DNA of 64,000 nt from Roseinatronobacter alkalisoli (GTDB lineage Bacteria > Pseudomonadota > Alphaproteobacteria > Rhodobacterales > Rhodobacteraceae). Shown piece by piece: positions 1-9,394 of this stretch (positions are counted from its first letter, which is position 1; every line of letters starts with the position of its first letter). Made by a program: the position numbers and the translations under genes. Under the pieces are notes generated by a model, which had not been told where the DNA came from, did not search any database, and worked only from the letters and a program-made list of their open reading frames with translations. The stretch lies in NCBI RefSeq assembly GCF_028745735.1, contig NZ_JAQZSM010000011.1:1-64000 (forward strand). Direction: 5' to 3'.

Positions 1-736
1 GTGCTGTTCAAGCTTCCCTTGCGCCAGACCGCGGGGATGGTCGCGAGCCTGCTGAAGCTGGCGGGGCTGGACTGGCCGGTGCCGGACTTTTCCACCCTGT
101 GCCGCCGGCAGAAGACCCTGGCCGTGCAGGTCCCGTATCGCCGTGCCGCTGAACCTGCTGGTGGATAGCACAGGCATCAAGTTCCTCGGCGATGGCGAAT
201 GGCAGGCGCGCAAGCACGGCGTTCAGGGTCGACGCCAATGGCGCAAGGTGCATCTGGCGATGGACCCGGCCACGTCCGACATCCGGGCCGTGGAATTCAC
301 GCCCAGCCGCGACGGCGACAGCCCCGTGCTCCCGGACCTGCTCGGGCAGATCCCGGCCGACGAACAGATCGGCACGGTGACCGCGGACGGCGCCTATGAC
401 ACGCGCCGCTGCCACAGCGCCATCATCGCACGTGACGCGGTTCCGATCATCCCGATCCGCAGGAACGGGCGGCTATGGAAGGAGGATTGCCCGGTCGCAA
501 AGGTCCGCAACGAAACCCTGCGCGCCACCCGACACTACGGCCGGGCGTTCTGGAAACGCTGGACAGGCTACCATGCCCGCAGCCGGATCGAGGCGAGGAT
601 GCGTTGCCTGAAAGCCTTCGGCGAGCGCATCATGGCACGAGACCCCGACCGCCAGACCGCCGAGATCCACATCCGCATCGCCCTCATGAACCGCTTCAAC
701 GCCCTCGGCACCGCCGAGATCGTCCGCGTGGCATGA
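1..736 (+). pseudogene. IS5-family transposase, frameshifted, 5' end outside window
   Basis: DDE transposase of the IS5 group. The first 140 bases encode the N-terminal helical part in frame 1 (ending ..VQVPYRRA). The catalytic core (NLLVDSTGIKFLGDGEW, TADGAYDTR, and the C-terminal SRIEARMRCLKAFGERI region) continues in frame 2 from about 143. Compared with the usual IS5 sequence a few bases are missing near 137-145, so one uninterrupted protein cannot be made. The element has inserted into an IS630-type transposase gene whose remnant starts near 790. The left end lies outside the window. Confidence is high for the family, good for the frameshift. Confidence 0.85.
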
Positions 737-789
737 CGTCAGTAGGGAAAGGGGCAGTCACGCCTCAAGCGCGAGTTGCGCAACAACGC

Positions 790-1419
790 CCGTTTCGGGT
801 GTAGGTGTGGGTCCTCCGCTCGGCTACGCCGGGGGCCATGGGCAACACCGGCTGTTCTCGATCCAGAGCCTGGATCTGGGATTTTTCGTCTACACACAAA
901 ACGATAGCCCGGTTCGGCGATCACATGTAGAGGCCGACCACGTCCTGCACCTTGTCCACGAACAGCGGGTCGGTGGACAGCTTGAAGGTTTCCGCGCGGT
1001 GCGGCTGCAGCGTAAGCGGCGTTCCAGATGCGGCGGATCGTAGTGTGTGACAAACCGATTTCTTCGGCCATCGTCCGGATCGACCAATGAGTTGCATCCC
1101 TTGGCGTCGTTTCCAGCGTTCGCTTGATCACATCGGCTACTTGTTCATCCGAAATCGTTCGAGGGCGGCCCGCACGATACTCGTCCGAGAGGCCTTCGAT
1201 ACGGTGCTCGGCAAATCGTCGCCGCCACTTACCGATCGTATGCTCGGAATGGTCAAGCTCAGTGGCGATCTCCTTGCTGGTCAGGCCGTCAGCGCATCTC
1301 GACACAATCCGGCATCTTTCGGAGAGCGACCGTCCCGCCTTGTGCTTCCGCAGTTGCGCTTCCAGAAAACCCCGCTCCTCATCGCTCAGTGAAATCGCGA
1401 CCGATGACCGACCACGCAT
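790..1419 (-). pseudogene. IS630-family transposase remnant, cut by the IS5 element
   Basis: Reading down from the ATG at 1419, the first ~130 residues are an IS630 N-terminal helix-turn-helix region (SLSERCRIVSRCADGL, then SKEIATELDHSEHTIGKWRRR). A frameshift follows after RRIWNA. The next stretch is in another frame (LFVDKVQDVVGLYM) and meets an in-frame TGA. Beyond it the first DDE block ([18 protein letters not shown]) and THTYTRNG are still readable. The coding sequence stops near 790, where the IS5 element begins, so the C-terminal third is missing. It is dead by three independent lesions. Confidence 0.8.
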
Positions 1420-1643
1420 GACACCCCCCCAAAACTTGCCTCACGTCAATGATGGCAAATTTGGTTCCAGATGACCAGGATGCGCGTCCAAGGTTTCGTG
1501 CCGGGTGACGCGGTCGATTTCGCGAATTAATGGGTGTTTCGGATAGAGTCGATGGTGTTAGATGGCCAGACCGTACTCCTGCACCTGGTACGTTTGAAGC
1601 ATGGCAATCGCTTCAACAAGAAGGTTTCAAATGGAACACTGAA

Positions 1644-2822
1644 ATGATCCTCAAGATAGCAAGATTTTTTTCGCTCCTGACATTCGGTATATGCTCGTCG
1701 CTGCCGACTGTTCAGGCTGAGGAACTGCATATACTGACCTCCTATGAGGCTGACTTTGTATCCCCGTTTCTTGCGGAATTTTCGAACCGGCATCCGGAAA
1801 TTTCCGTGTTCCACCTAAATAAGAACACCAATGCCGCCGTTGATGAATTGCTGAGAGGGAACGCGCGGCAGTTTGACATGTTCTGGGCGTCATCATCAGA
1901 AGCATTTGAACTTCTGGATGAATATTCGCGACTGGTGGATATCGGGTTTGGGTCACATGCTGATTTTGCTTTTTCTGCTGTCGGCTGGGCTTGGAAGAAT
2001 GGCATGGATTTGCCACCTCCCCAAGACTGGAACGACCTTCTTGATCCAGCATATTCTGGTCGGATCACCATGTCTCATCCGATGCGTTCGGGCACAACCC
2101 ACAGCCTGATAGAAACGATTCTGCAGGATCGTGGCTGGGAAGCCGGCTGGGCCTACTTATTGCAACTGGCCGGGCAACTAAAAAGCATATCAGCTAGGTC
2201 TTTTGGTGTGTTGGAGGGGTTGGGAAATCGACACGACATTGGCTTGACGATCGATTTTCTAGCTCTGCAACGCGCTGATCAGAACGTTTTGTTCAGATAT
2301 GGCCGTCCAATCATCATCAGTCCCGCACGTATCGCGGCGTTGCAGGGCGGAAAAAGCCCTGACGCTGCCAGATCGTTTATCGACTTTCTTTTGTCGGTTG
2401 ATGGGCAACGACTTCTTCTACGCCCGAATATTCGACGCATACCCATCCACAACGAAGTTCGTGCAGAACTTGCCGAAAGTCTGATTCCGGAAATGCGCGC
2501 GGCCCTGACCTTCAGCTGGTCGCGCTATGACCCTGAACTGGCTCGAAAACGCTACTGGCAAGTGAACGAAATATACAATATTTTTATTGCCCGCGATTTT
2601 TTACGCCGACGTGACCTATGGCGCAGATTGAATGATCTGGACCCTGGGGCAGTACAGGATAGATCCATGATCGCGCAGATTCTGACCCATTTACCCGTCT
2701 CCGAAGCAAGCCTGCGGCTGGCTGTCCCGGGCCGCAACACTCTTTTGTCCTGGCAGGCGGAGTCGAAACGCCTGCTGGATGCAGCAGAGGCGCGTTTGCA
2801 CAACGCTGAATTAAGACGATGA
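1644..2822 (+). CDS. PgtC-like periplasmic solute-binding protein (probable co-sensor)
   Basis: Predicted 392-residue extracellular solute-binding protein of the PgtC/AfuA/FbpA-type family. The chosen ATG gives a signal peptide (MILKIARFFSLLTFGICSS, cleavage near VQA-EE). A longer upstream reading lacks a signal peptide at its N-terminus. The mature protein opens with LHILTSYEADFVSPFL and contains the family block SGTTHSLIETILQDRGW, closely matched in the second binding protein at 6269. It overlaps the kinase gene by 4 bases (ATGA). In Salmonella, PgtC acts together with PgtB in sensing phosphoglycerate, so a co-sensor rather than transport role is inferred from the kinase coupling. Ligand unknown. 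Confidence 0.8.
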   Translation: MILKIARFFSLLTFGICSSLPTVQAEELHILTSYEADFVSPFLAEFSNRHPEISVFHLNKNTNAAVDELLRGNARQFDMFWASSSEAFELLDEYSRLVDIGFGSHADFAFSAVGWAWKNGMDLPPPQDWNDLLDPAYSGRITMSHPMRSGTTHSLIETILQDRGWEAGWAYLLQLAGQLKSISARSFGVLEGLGNRHDIGLTIDFLALQRADQNVLFRYGRPIIISPARIAALQGGKSPDAARSFIDFLLSVDGQRLLLRPNIRRIPIHNEVRAELAESLIPEMRAALTFSWSRYDPELARKRYWQVNEIYNIFIARDFLRRRDLWRRLNDLDPGAVQDRSMIAQILTHLPVSEASLRLAVPGRNTLLSWQAESKRLLDAAEARLHNAELRR

Positions 2823-4855
2823 GGCGCTCCATTTCTATCTGGACACGGCTGTTGTTGGGGATAGGTGCGATAATGATTATCGCAGCAGTCATCCTTGGGG
2901 CTGGGATGGTGCTGGTACTGCGCGCGGAACGCGATTTCGCCAGCTTGGCAGAAGATCGGATACCACGCGTTGCGGTTGCAGGCGAACTGGCGGAGTTTAC
3001 CGGCGAGTTGGCCGCGCTGTCGACCGCGATCATGGCAGAGGGGCAGAAACCTGATGGGCAGTTGCAGCCCTTCGTTCATCGTATAGAGAGTACTGCCGCC
3101 GGATTGGCCAGCCTTCTGCGCAGTCCAGTGCTGAATGACACCCCAGAGGCTGATACCATGGCCACTGCAGAAGCGGAGTTGCGCGACAGCTTGTCGAGGG
3201 TCATCCTGGCATCGATTGAAAGCGCGCATCTGTCATCTGTCTTGCAAGAGGCTGATGAACAGTTGCGTTGGAATCAGGTTGATGTGCAGGATCAGGCCAG
3301 CGCGTTGTTGGACGACATGTCATTCAATATGGATGCCAGCTTGCGCATTTTGATGACTGCTACTGAAGATGTGCGATTGGGTACGGTCGAACGCGAACTT
3401 GGTATCGAACGGCGCCAGCGCGACAGGCTCCAACGCCTTGCGACAGAGGCCGCGACTCTGGCAGCACTTCTCTTACAGGCCCGTGCTTCCAGCAGTATTG
3501 TTGCCCTCGAACAGGTTGAAACATTGGGGCAGGACACGCTTGATATGATCGCTCTTGCGCGGAGCGATTTGCCCGATCGCATTGAAATAATGTTCCTGCT
3601 TCAATCGCTTGACGAACTGGTAGAGCTTGCCCAAGGCCCGAACGGAATCTTTGTGTTGATGCGTGAACAAATAATGCTGCGCGAACAGATACTTGACGCG
3701 CTTGCACTTGCGCAAGACAGCCTTGGAACATTGCAAACGCAATTGACGCAGTTTGGCCAGACGGAACGACTGGCAGCCCAGACGCGCGCAGATGACGCAG
3801 CACAGGGCATGTTGCGCGGTGCTATGGGGCTGGGCGTGCTTATATTTGCCGGTGCGGTTTCTGGTGCTGCTATCCTTTTTTTCTTCGTACGGCGCCGCAT
3901 TGTCCAGCGCGTCCGGGAGTTGACGGATGATCTGATGCACATTGCATCGGTCGAATTGTCGTCGCTTCCGAACGCAGGGCAGGGTGCAGATGAATTTGTC
4001 CGGATGTCACACGCAGTTGACGTCTTTCGCATGGCTGTTCAAGATTTGAAAACCACGCATCTCGAGCTGTCGAATGAGGTGCGAGAGAGACGCTTGGCGG
4101 TCAAGCAACTTGAGCAGACACAGCGAGAGCTCGTCCAGGCGGGCAAGATGGCCGCCCTTGGGCAGATGTCTGCCGCGATCAGCCATGAGATAAACCAGCC
4201 TCTTGCTGCCATGCAGCATCGGTTGCATGCCCTGCGGCAGGCCCATGCCGAAACTGGACCTGCACTGGATCGGATCGAGGCGTTGATGCGTCGTATCACG
4301 CGCACGATAAATCATTTGCGGCGCATTGCGCGCCGGGCAGAGTATCGCCGCGAAATTGTCTGCATTCGCGACCCGCTGAACGCGGTTCTGGAACTACTTG
4401 CACACAGGCTGAAAGAAACTGGCGCCAGCATGCATATCACCGAGAACGTCAAGGAAATGGCTGTCGAGGGAGACGAGATACTCATTGAGCAAGTCTTGTT
4501 GAATATCCTGTCCAATGCGATTGATTCTATTGAGGAAGCAGACGGAACGGACGGACATATTGTCGTGGCGCGTGATGGTAAAACGAGTGCGGCCCTGTCG
4601 ATCATGGATAATGGGGTTGGCCTTCGTGGGCTAAGTGGCGCTACATTGATAGACCCATTTTTTACCACAAAGGAAGTTGGCAAAGGCCTTGGCCTGGGAT
4701 TATCCATCGTGTTCAACGTGATGCAGGACATGGGGGGGGATATTAGTATCGTATCAGGCGAGGAGGGCGGGGCAAAAGTACTTTTGCGCTTTCGTGATGG
4801 TGGGGGAGAGTGTGGCAATGGCACGCAAAATGGCAGTGATGTTGATCGAGGATGA
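2819..4855 (+). CDS. PgtB-like membrane sensor histidine kinase
   Basis: 678-residue membrane kinase. TM helix 1 lies near residues 10-34, a large mostly helical periplasmic domain spans ~35-335, TM2 is near 336-358, and a HAMP-like linker follows. The DHp helix carries the phospho-acceptor His (ISHEINQPLAAM, about His456). The ATPase domain has an N box (NILSNAIDSIEEA), G1 (DNGVGL), F box (FFTTKEVGKG) and G2 (GLGLSIVF). The HEINQPL signature is typical of DctB/PgtB-type kinases. Translation is coupled to the binding protein upstream and the response regulator downstream. It probably senses ligand through the PgtC-like protein; that is inference from gene order. Confidence 0.88.
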   Translation: MRRSISIWTRLLLGIGAIMIIAAVILGAGMVLVLRAERDFASLAEDRIPRVAVAGELAEFTGELAALSTAIMAEGQKPDGQLQPFVHRIESTAAGLASLLRSPVLNDTPEADTMATAEAELRDSLSRVILASIESAHLSSVLQEADEQLRWNQVDVQDQASALLDDMSFNMDASLRILMTATEDVRLGTVERELGIERRQRDRLQRLATEAATLAALLLQARASSSIVALEQVETLGQDTLDMIALARSDLPDRIEIMFLLQSLDELVELAQGPNGIFVLMREQIMLREQILDALALAQDSLGTLQTQLTQFGQTERLAAQTRADDAAQGMLRGAMGLGVLIFAGAVSGAAILFFFVRRRIVQRVRELTDDLMHIASVELSSLPNAGQGADEFVRMSHAVDVFRMAVQDLKTTHLELSNEVRERRLAVKQLEQTQRELVQAGKMAALGQMSAAISHEINQPLAAMQHRLHALRQAHAETGPALDRIEALMRRITRTINHLRRIARRAEYRREIVCIRDPLNAVLELLAHRLKETGASMHITENVKEMAVEGDEILIEQVLLNILSNAIDSIEEADGTDGHIVVARDGKTSAALSIMDNGVGLRGLSGATLIDPFFTTKEVGKGLGLGLSIVFNVMQDMGGDISIVSGEEGGAKVLLRFRDGGGECGNGTQNGSDVDRG

Positions 4856-6116
4856 TCAGGACCTACGCGAGGCAACATGTGAAACGCTTGAGGCCGCCGC
4901 ATTTTCAGTGCACACCTTTGGAAATGCCAAGGCGGCGCTGGAAAACCTGGACTCAATCTCTCCTGATGTAATCTTGTCCGACATGCGTCTTCCAGGGATG
5001 TCAGGGTTAGATTTCTTGGACGTCATCCGTCAACAGGCGCCCGATATTCCCTTCGTTCTGATTACAGGGCATGGTGATGTGAGCAGTGCCCTTCGCGCTA
5101 TGCGGGCCGGGGCGCATGACTTTCTTGAAAAGCCCTGCCAGCCGGAACTGGTCATTGATATCCTGCGTCGCGCAGTCGCTATGCGCCGACTTTCTCAAGA
5201 AAACGAGGCGCTGCGCAATCGTCTTGCAACCACTATTGCGCCTGAAGACCGGCTGCTTGGCAAGGCCCCTGTCATGGTAGAACTGCGCCGACGGGTCGCT
5301 GCTTTGGGTGGCCTGCAAGTTGATTTGCTGATCGCCGGAGAAACGGGGACGGGCAAGGAACTGGTCGCACGCGTGCTGCATGCCATTTCGGCGCGGCGCA
5401 ATGGGCCTTTCGTGGCTGTGAATTGCGGTGCGCTGAATCAAGCAGAAATTGACCGCGAACTTTTTGGGGATACATCTGTTCCGGGCCGTTTGGTGCGCGC
5501 CGAAGGTGGTACGCTGTACCTCGATGAACTTGAAGCCATGCCAGAGGCCTTGCAGGTGCGTCTGCTTCGCGTTGTGGATGCCCGCGAGATATCACCACTT
5601 GGAATGCCGCCACGACAGCTTGATCTGCGTATACTTGGTAGCGTCAAAGGTGATCCGACACAGCTTGTTGCCCAAGGAAAACTGCGTGCGGATCTGTTTC
5701 ACCGTTTCAATGCAGGCGCACTGCGTTTGCCGCCGTTGCGAGAGCGCCCCGGTGATGCTGAAATGCTGCTGGAGCACTTCGTCGCAGAGGCTACAGAACG
5801 TCATGACCTGCCGGTTCCCAACATTTCCACGGCGTTGCTGCGGCAAGCGGCTTGGTATGCATGGCCCGGAAATGTCCGAGAGGTTCGAACTGTGGCGGAG
5901 CGTCTGGTAATTGGACTGGATGTTTCACTGGATGAGGGCTTGCAAGAACGCGCAGTTGTGTCCGAAGGCTTCGATGCAGCCATGGAAGGTTTCGAATCAC
6001 GGCTGCTTCAGGCGGCGCTGTTGCAGGCGGGCGGGCGAAAAAATGACGCGGCATCGCTGTTGGGGATTCCCAGAAAGCGCCTTTATTTGCGCATGCGTCA
6101 TCATGGTTTGGAGTGA
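4818..6116 (+). CDS. NtrC/PgtA-like response regulator lacking the GAFTGA loop
   Basis: 432-residue regulator. The ATG at 4818 has a GGGGGAGAG ribosome-binding site and overlaps the kinase 3' end. Receiver domain: EDD near residue 11 and phospho-acceptor Asp55 (VILSDMRLPG). AAA+ domain: Walker A GETGTGKE near 174-181, Walker B-like GTLYLDELEA, and the conserved WPGNVRE. A Fis-type helix-turn-helix closes the protein. After ELFG (214-217) the sequence passes through ~13 residues to GGTLYLDE; the usual HEKGAFTGA segment is missing. Family knowledge says this loop contacts sigma54, so the protein probably works with sigma70 promoters or as a non-classical regulator. Likely target: the transporter promoter just downstream. 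Confidence 0.85.
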   Translation: MARKMAVMLIEDDQDLREATCETLEAAAFSVHTFGNAKAALENLDSISPDVILSDMRLPGMSGLDFLDVIRQQAPDIPFVLITGHGDVSSALRAMRAGAHDFLEKPCQPELVIDILRRAVAMRRLSQENEALRNRLATTIAPEDRLLGKAPVMVELRRRVAALGGLQVDLLIAGETGTGKELVARVLHAISARRNGPFVAVNCGALNQAEIDRELFGDTSVPGRLVRAEGGTLYLDELEAMPEALQVRLLRVVDAREISPLGMPPRQLDLRILGSVKGDPTQLVAQGKLRADLFHRFNAGALRLPPLRERPGDAEMLLEHFVAEATERHDLPVPNISTALLRQAAWYAWPGNVREVRTVAERLVIGLDVSLDEGLQERAVVSEGFDAAMEGFESRLLQAALLQAGGRKNDAASLLGIPRKRLYLRMRHHGLE

Positions 6117-6118
6117 GC

Positions 6119-6134
6119 GGGTCACAATTGACCC
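6119..6134. promoter_or_regulatory. Dyad 1 of a paired operator upstream of the ABC importer
   Basis: GGGTCA-CAAT-TGACCC, a perfect 6-bp inverted repeat three bases after the regulator's stop codon. An identically armed dyad starts 23 bases later, about two helical turns away. No T-run follows, so a terminator is unlikely. Probably a binding site for the upstream response regulator. Confidence 0.6.
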
Positions 6135-6141
6135 ATTTCAC

Positions 6142-6157
6142 GGGTCAGAAATGACCC
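6142..6157. promoter_or_regulatory. Dyad 2 of a paired operator upstream of the ABC importer
   Basis: GGGTCA-GAAA-TGACCC, with the same arms and 4-base spacer as dyad 1, in phase on the helix. A possible sigma70 promoter follows (TTGCAA at 6182-6187, 17 bases, CATACT at 6205-6210; 4/6 matches each). No convincing -24/-12 sigma54 promoter was seen, which fits a regulator without GAFTGA. Confidence 0.6.
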
Positions 6158-6268
6158 AAAAATATTAATAAAAACAAATATTTGCAAGTTAATTTGGCGA
6201 TACGCATACTGTGTGTGCATTGCGAGGAGGCAGTGCGCACCCTGACTTTTAGGCCAAGGGAGGGCCCC

Positions 6269-7588
6269 GTGAAAAAACTTATGCTTACAACCGCGCTTGC
6301 GCTGGTTTCCAGTGCTGCCGCGCAGGCGGACACTGTTGTTGTCGTGACATCTTTCCCCCAAGATCTGACCAATCCGTTCAAGGTCGCGTTCGAGGAAGCG
6401 CACCCGGAACACACGCTTGAAGTGGTGAGCCGCAATACCAACGCATCTGTGGCTTATCTTCAGGAAACGCGCGGTTCCAACACGACGGATCTATTCTGGG
6501 CTTCGGCGCCAGATGCGTTCGAAGTGCTGAAATCTGAAGGGTTGCTGGCCAATGTAGATATCAGTGTTGATGGCATTCCGGATGACGTGGGCGGGTATCC
6601 GATCAACGACCCAGACGGATATTACTATGGTTTTGCGGCCTCCGGATACGGAATTATGTATAATACCCGTTACGTTGCTGCAAATAATCTGCCGGTCGCA
6701 CGGGAATGGGATGACCTGATTCGCGCCGAGTATAACGGGCATGTTGCAATGTCATCGCCCTCGCGTTCCGGCACGACGCACCTGACCGTAGAAACCTTGC
6801 TGCAAGGCGATGGCTGGGAAGAAGGCTGGGCGAAATGGAAATGGATCGCGGGCAACATGAACACTGTGACCGAGCGCAGCTTCGGTGTTCCTGATGCCGT
6901 CAATTCCGGTTCTACCGGCTTTGGGATTGTGATCGATTTCTTTGGGCTTGCGTCCAACGCATCGGGCTTTCCTGTTGAACTGGTTTATCCCAGTCTTACG
7001 GCGATTGTTCCGGCGAATATCGGCATCGTGGAAAACGCACCCAACGCGCAAGGAGCCAAGGATTTTGTGGAATTCGTGTTGTCACCAGAGGGCCAGCGCG
7101 TACTGCTGAATCCTGCGATCATGCGCTTGCCTGTGAATCCAGAGGTTTATGCCGAAGTGCCAGAGGGGTTCCCGAACCCGTTCTCAGAAGATTTTGCACC
7201 AGGAGCGATTGCATTCGATGTTGATACTTCGGGCGCACGCTACAATCTTGTAAACTCGCTGTTTGATGTCATGATCACCTATCGGCTGAACGATCTGCGC
7301 GCCGCTGTTGCGGCTATTCAGGCGGCTGAAGCCGTGCATGCAGACAGCGAAAATGCAGAGGCGCTTGCGCTTATTGCAGAGGCGCGCGAACTGGTCGAAG
7401 CCCTGCCAATCACTGAAGAGGAATCCCTCGACCCTGCCTTTGCCGGGGTATTCCAGATCTCACGCGTAAGTGCGGACATCGCAGTCGTCGGTCGACAAGC
7501 CGAGGTTGAGCAGGCCTGGGACGGTTTTACAGTTGCCAACTATGCAAAAGCCAAGGAATTGGCTGATCGCGCCGTGGCCATGCGCTGA
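6269..7588 (+). CDS. ABC importer periplasmic solute-binding protein, AfuA-like
   Basis: 439-residue binding protein. The GTG start at 6269 has a strong AAGGGAGGG site and gives a clean signal peptide (KKLMLTTALALVSSAAAQA). The mature start is DTVVVVTSFPQDLTNPF. The block SGTTHLTVETLLQGDGWEEG matches the PgtC-like protein at 1644, so the two are paralogues. The C-terminal ~90 residues are an extra helical, Ala/Glu-rich tail. AfuA, once annotated as iron-binding, is known to bind hexose and heptulose phosphates in Actinobacillus; with two phosphatases in this operon an organophosphate ligand is favoured over iron. Permease and ATPase genes follow directly. Confidence 0.85.
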   Translation: MKKLMLTTALALVSSAAAQADTVVVVTSFPQDLTNPFKVAFEEAHPEHTLEVVSRNTNASVAYLQETRGSNTTDLFWASAPDAFEVLKSEGLLANVDISVDGIPDDVGGYPINDPDGYYYGFAASGYGIMYNTRYVAANNLPVAREWDDLIRAEYNGHVAMSSPSRSGTTHLTVETLLQGDGWEEGWAKWKWIAGNMNTVTERSFGVPDAVNSGSTGFGIVIDFFGLASNASGFPVELVYPSLTAIVPANIGIVENAPNAQGAKDFVEFVLSPEGQRVLLNPAIMRLPVNPEVYAEVPEGFPNPFSEDFAPGAIAFDVDTSGARYNLVNSLFDVMITYRLNDLRAAVAAIQAAEAVHADSENAEALALIAEARELVEALPITEEESLDPAFAGVFQISRVSADIAVVGRQAEVEQAWDGFTVANYAKAKELADRAVAMR

Positions 7589-7643
7589 ATCTTCTGCCTG
7601 CCCTGCAATCAGGGCGGGCATCACTAGTCTCAGGGAAAAAACC

Positions 7644-9383
7644 ATGTCTGACATGCCACAACCGGCCAGTGGTGCCGGACGTTTCACGCTGTTCCCCCGT
7701 CTGTCCGGTGTCGCAATTACTGGTATCCTGATTGCGATTTTTCTTATGGCATTCTTGGTTCTGCCGGTTGTACAGGTGATCTATGTCGCGTTTCTGGACG
7801 CGCGAACCGGGGCAATGACCCTGCAGAACTTCAGGGATTTTTTCAACACATCGCTGTTTCGCGAAAGTTTTGTGAATTCCTTTTATGTTTCCGCGATGTC
7901 GGTGGTTTTCGCAACTATCATAGCGCTGCCGCTGGCCTATATCACGACACGCTTCAACTTTGCAGGCACTGCAATCATCCAGTCGCTGGGCTTTATCCCG
8001 CTGATCATGCCCCCCTTCGTCGGTGCTGTCGCGATGAGCTTGCTTTTTGGTCGCAACGGGTCGGTAAACTTGCTGCTTGATCAGTATTTCGGCTTCAAAG
8101 TTCCGTTTATGGAAGGCTTGAATGGCGTCATATTCGTGCAGTCGATCCACTATTTCCCATTCATCCTGATTAATCTGTCCGCGTCGTTGCGAAATATCGA
8201 CCGCTCGATGGAAGAAGCCGCGCAGAATCTTGGGTCATCGGGTATGCGGATGTTCCGGCGCATAGTTTTTCCACTGGCCATGCCGGGCTATCTGGCTGGT
8301 GCGGCGCTGGTGTTCATCAAGGTCTTTGATGATTTGGGCACGCCGCTGTTGTTGAATGTCAACACGATGTTGGCGCCACAGGCCTATCTGCGCATCACTG
8401 GAGTCGGCATCAATGACCCGATGGGCTACGTGATATCATTCATTCTGGTCGCTTTCTCAATATTCGCACTTTGGGCTTCCTTCCTGTTCATGCGGGGCAA
8501 GGATTATGCAACGGTACAAAAAGGGGGTGGCGGGCTGTCAAAGCGTGACCTCGCCCCGCGCGAAAAGCTGATAGCATGGGCGGTGATCCTGTTCATTCTG
8601 GCGCTCGTTTTGGCCCCACATTTCGGTCTGATGTTGCTGGCTTTTGGCACGATATGGTCGTTCTCACCGCTTCCTGACGCGTTTACGTTGCAGCATTTCG
8701 GAACAGTCTTCACGCAGTCTTCACAATATATCTGGAACACGGTTCTCTATGCAGGTTCAGCGGCAATTATCGATGTCATCCTTGGGGTCGCGATTGCCTA
8801 CATAGTGCTGCGTACCGGATTGATCGGGCGAAAGTGGCTTGACTATATGGCCACAGCAGCATTGGCGGTGCCCGGTGTGGTTCTTGGTATTGGGTATTTG
8901 CGCATGTTTCATGGGGTCCAGCTGCCCTTTGGGCTGGGTCAGATGTCCAGTTTCTGGGGGCTGATCATCGTGGCGCTGGCCGTACGCCGCCTCCCTTATG
9001 CGCTGCGGGCTTGCATGGCCGCCCTGCAGCAGGTCGCGCTGTCGCTGGAGGAGGCTGCTGAAAGCCTTGGTGCAAACAAGTCCAGCACAGTACGGCGCAT
9101 TGTCGTACCGTTGATGACTGGAGGAATTCTGGCCGGTTTTGTGACCAGCTTTGCCACTGCCGCCGTCGAATTGTCTGCAACGATTATGCTTGTGGGCAGG
9201 GCGTCTGACGCGCCGTTGGCCTACGGGATTTACCTGTACATGCAATCACCGGCAGGCCGTGGAGCAGGCGCGGCACTTGGCATTCTGGCCGTCGTTATTG
9301 TGGCACTTGGTACCTACCTGTCGCAACGTATCATCGAAAAAGACCGCAACCGCCGGGCCGCTGCCCCAGGCGCAGAACAATAG
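7644..9383 (+). CDS. ABC importer fused permease, AfuB/FbpB-like
   Basis: 579-residue inner-membrane permease made of two fused halves with about 12 membrane helices. Each half carries an EAA loop for contact with the ATPase: EEAAQNLGSSGMRMFRRIVF in the first and EEAAESLGANKSSTVRRIVV in the second. The ATG at 7644 is preceded by CAGGGAAAA. An in-frame reading begins further upstream inside the binding-protein gene but lacks support. Fused permeases are typical for the Fbp/Afu class. It is 55 bases after the binding protein and 11 before the ATPase, clearly one operon. Confidence 0.9.
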   Translation: MSDMPQPASGAGRFTLFPRLSGVAITGILIAIFLMAFLVLPVVQVIYVAFLDARTGAMTLQNFRDFFNTSLFRESFVNSFYVSAMSVVFATIIALPLAYITTRFNFAGTAIIQSLGFIPLIMPPFVGAVAMSLLFGRNGSVNLLLDQYFGFKVPFMEGLNGVIFVQSIHYFPFILINLSASLRNIDRSMEEAAQNLGSSGMRMFRRIVFPLAMPGYLAGAALVFIKVFDDLGTPLLLNVNTMLAPQAYLRITGVGINDPMGYVISFILVAFSIFALWASFLFMRGKDYATVQKGGGGLSKRDLAPREKLIAWAVILFILALVLAPHFGLMLLAFGTIWSFSPLPDAFTLQHFGTVFTQSSQYIWNTVLYAGSAAIIDVILGVAIAYIVLRTGLIGRKWLDYMATAALAVPGVVLGIGYLRMFHGVQLPFGLGQMSSFWGLIIVALAVRRLPYALRACMAALQQVALSLEEAAESLGANKSSTVRRIVVPLMTGGILAGFVTSFATAAVELSATIMLVGRASDAPLAYGIYLYMQSPAGRGAGAALGILAVVIVALGTYLSQRIIEKDRNRRAAAPGAEQ

Positions 9384-9394
9384 GGAACAACGCC

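Noticed and set aside
1530-1643. Upstream extension of the PgtC-like protein
   Set aside because: The extra 38 residues hide a clear signal peptide that begins at the ATG 1644, and show no homology-like features.
6119-6157. Terminator after the response regulator
   Set aside because: Two equal dyads with weak 6-bp stems and no T-run fit protein-binding sites better than termination.
7470-7643. Upstream extension of the permease overlapping the binding protein
   Set aside because: Composition is that of the out-of-frame binding protein; a proper ribosome-binding site exists only at 7644.
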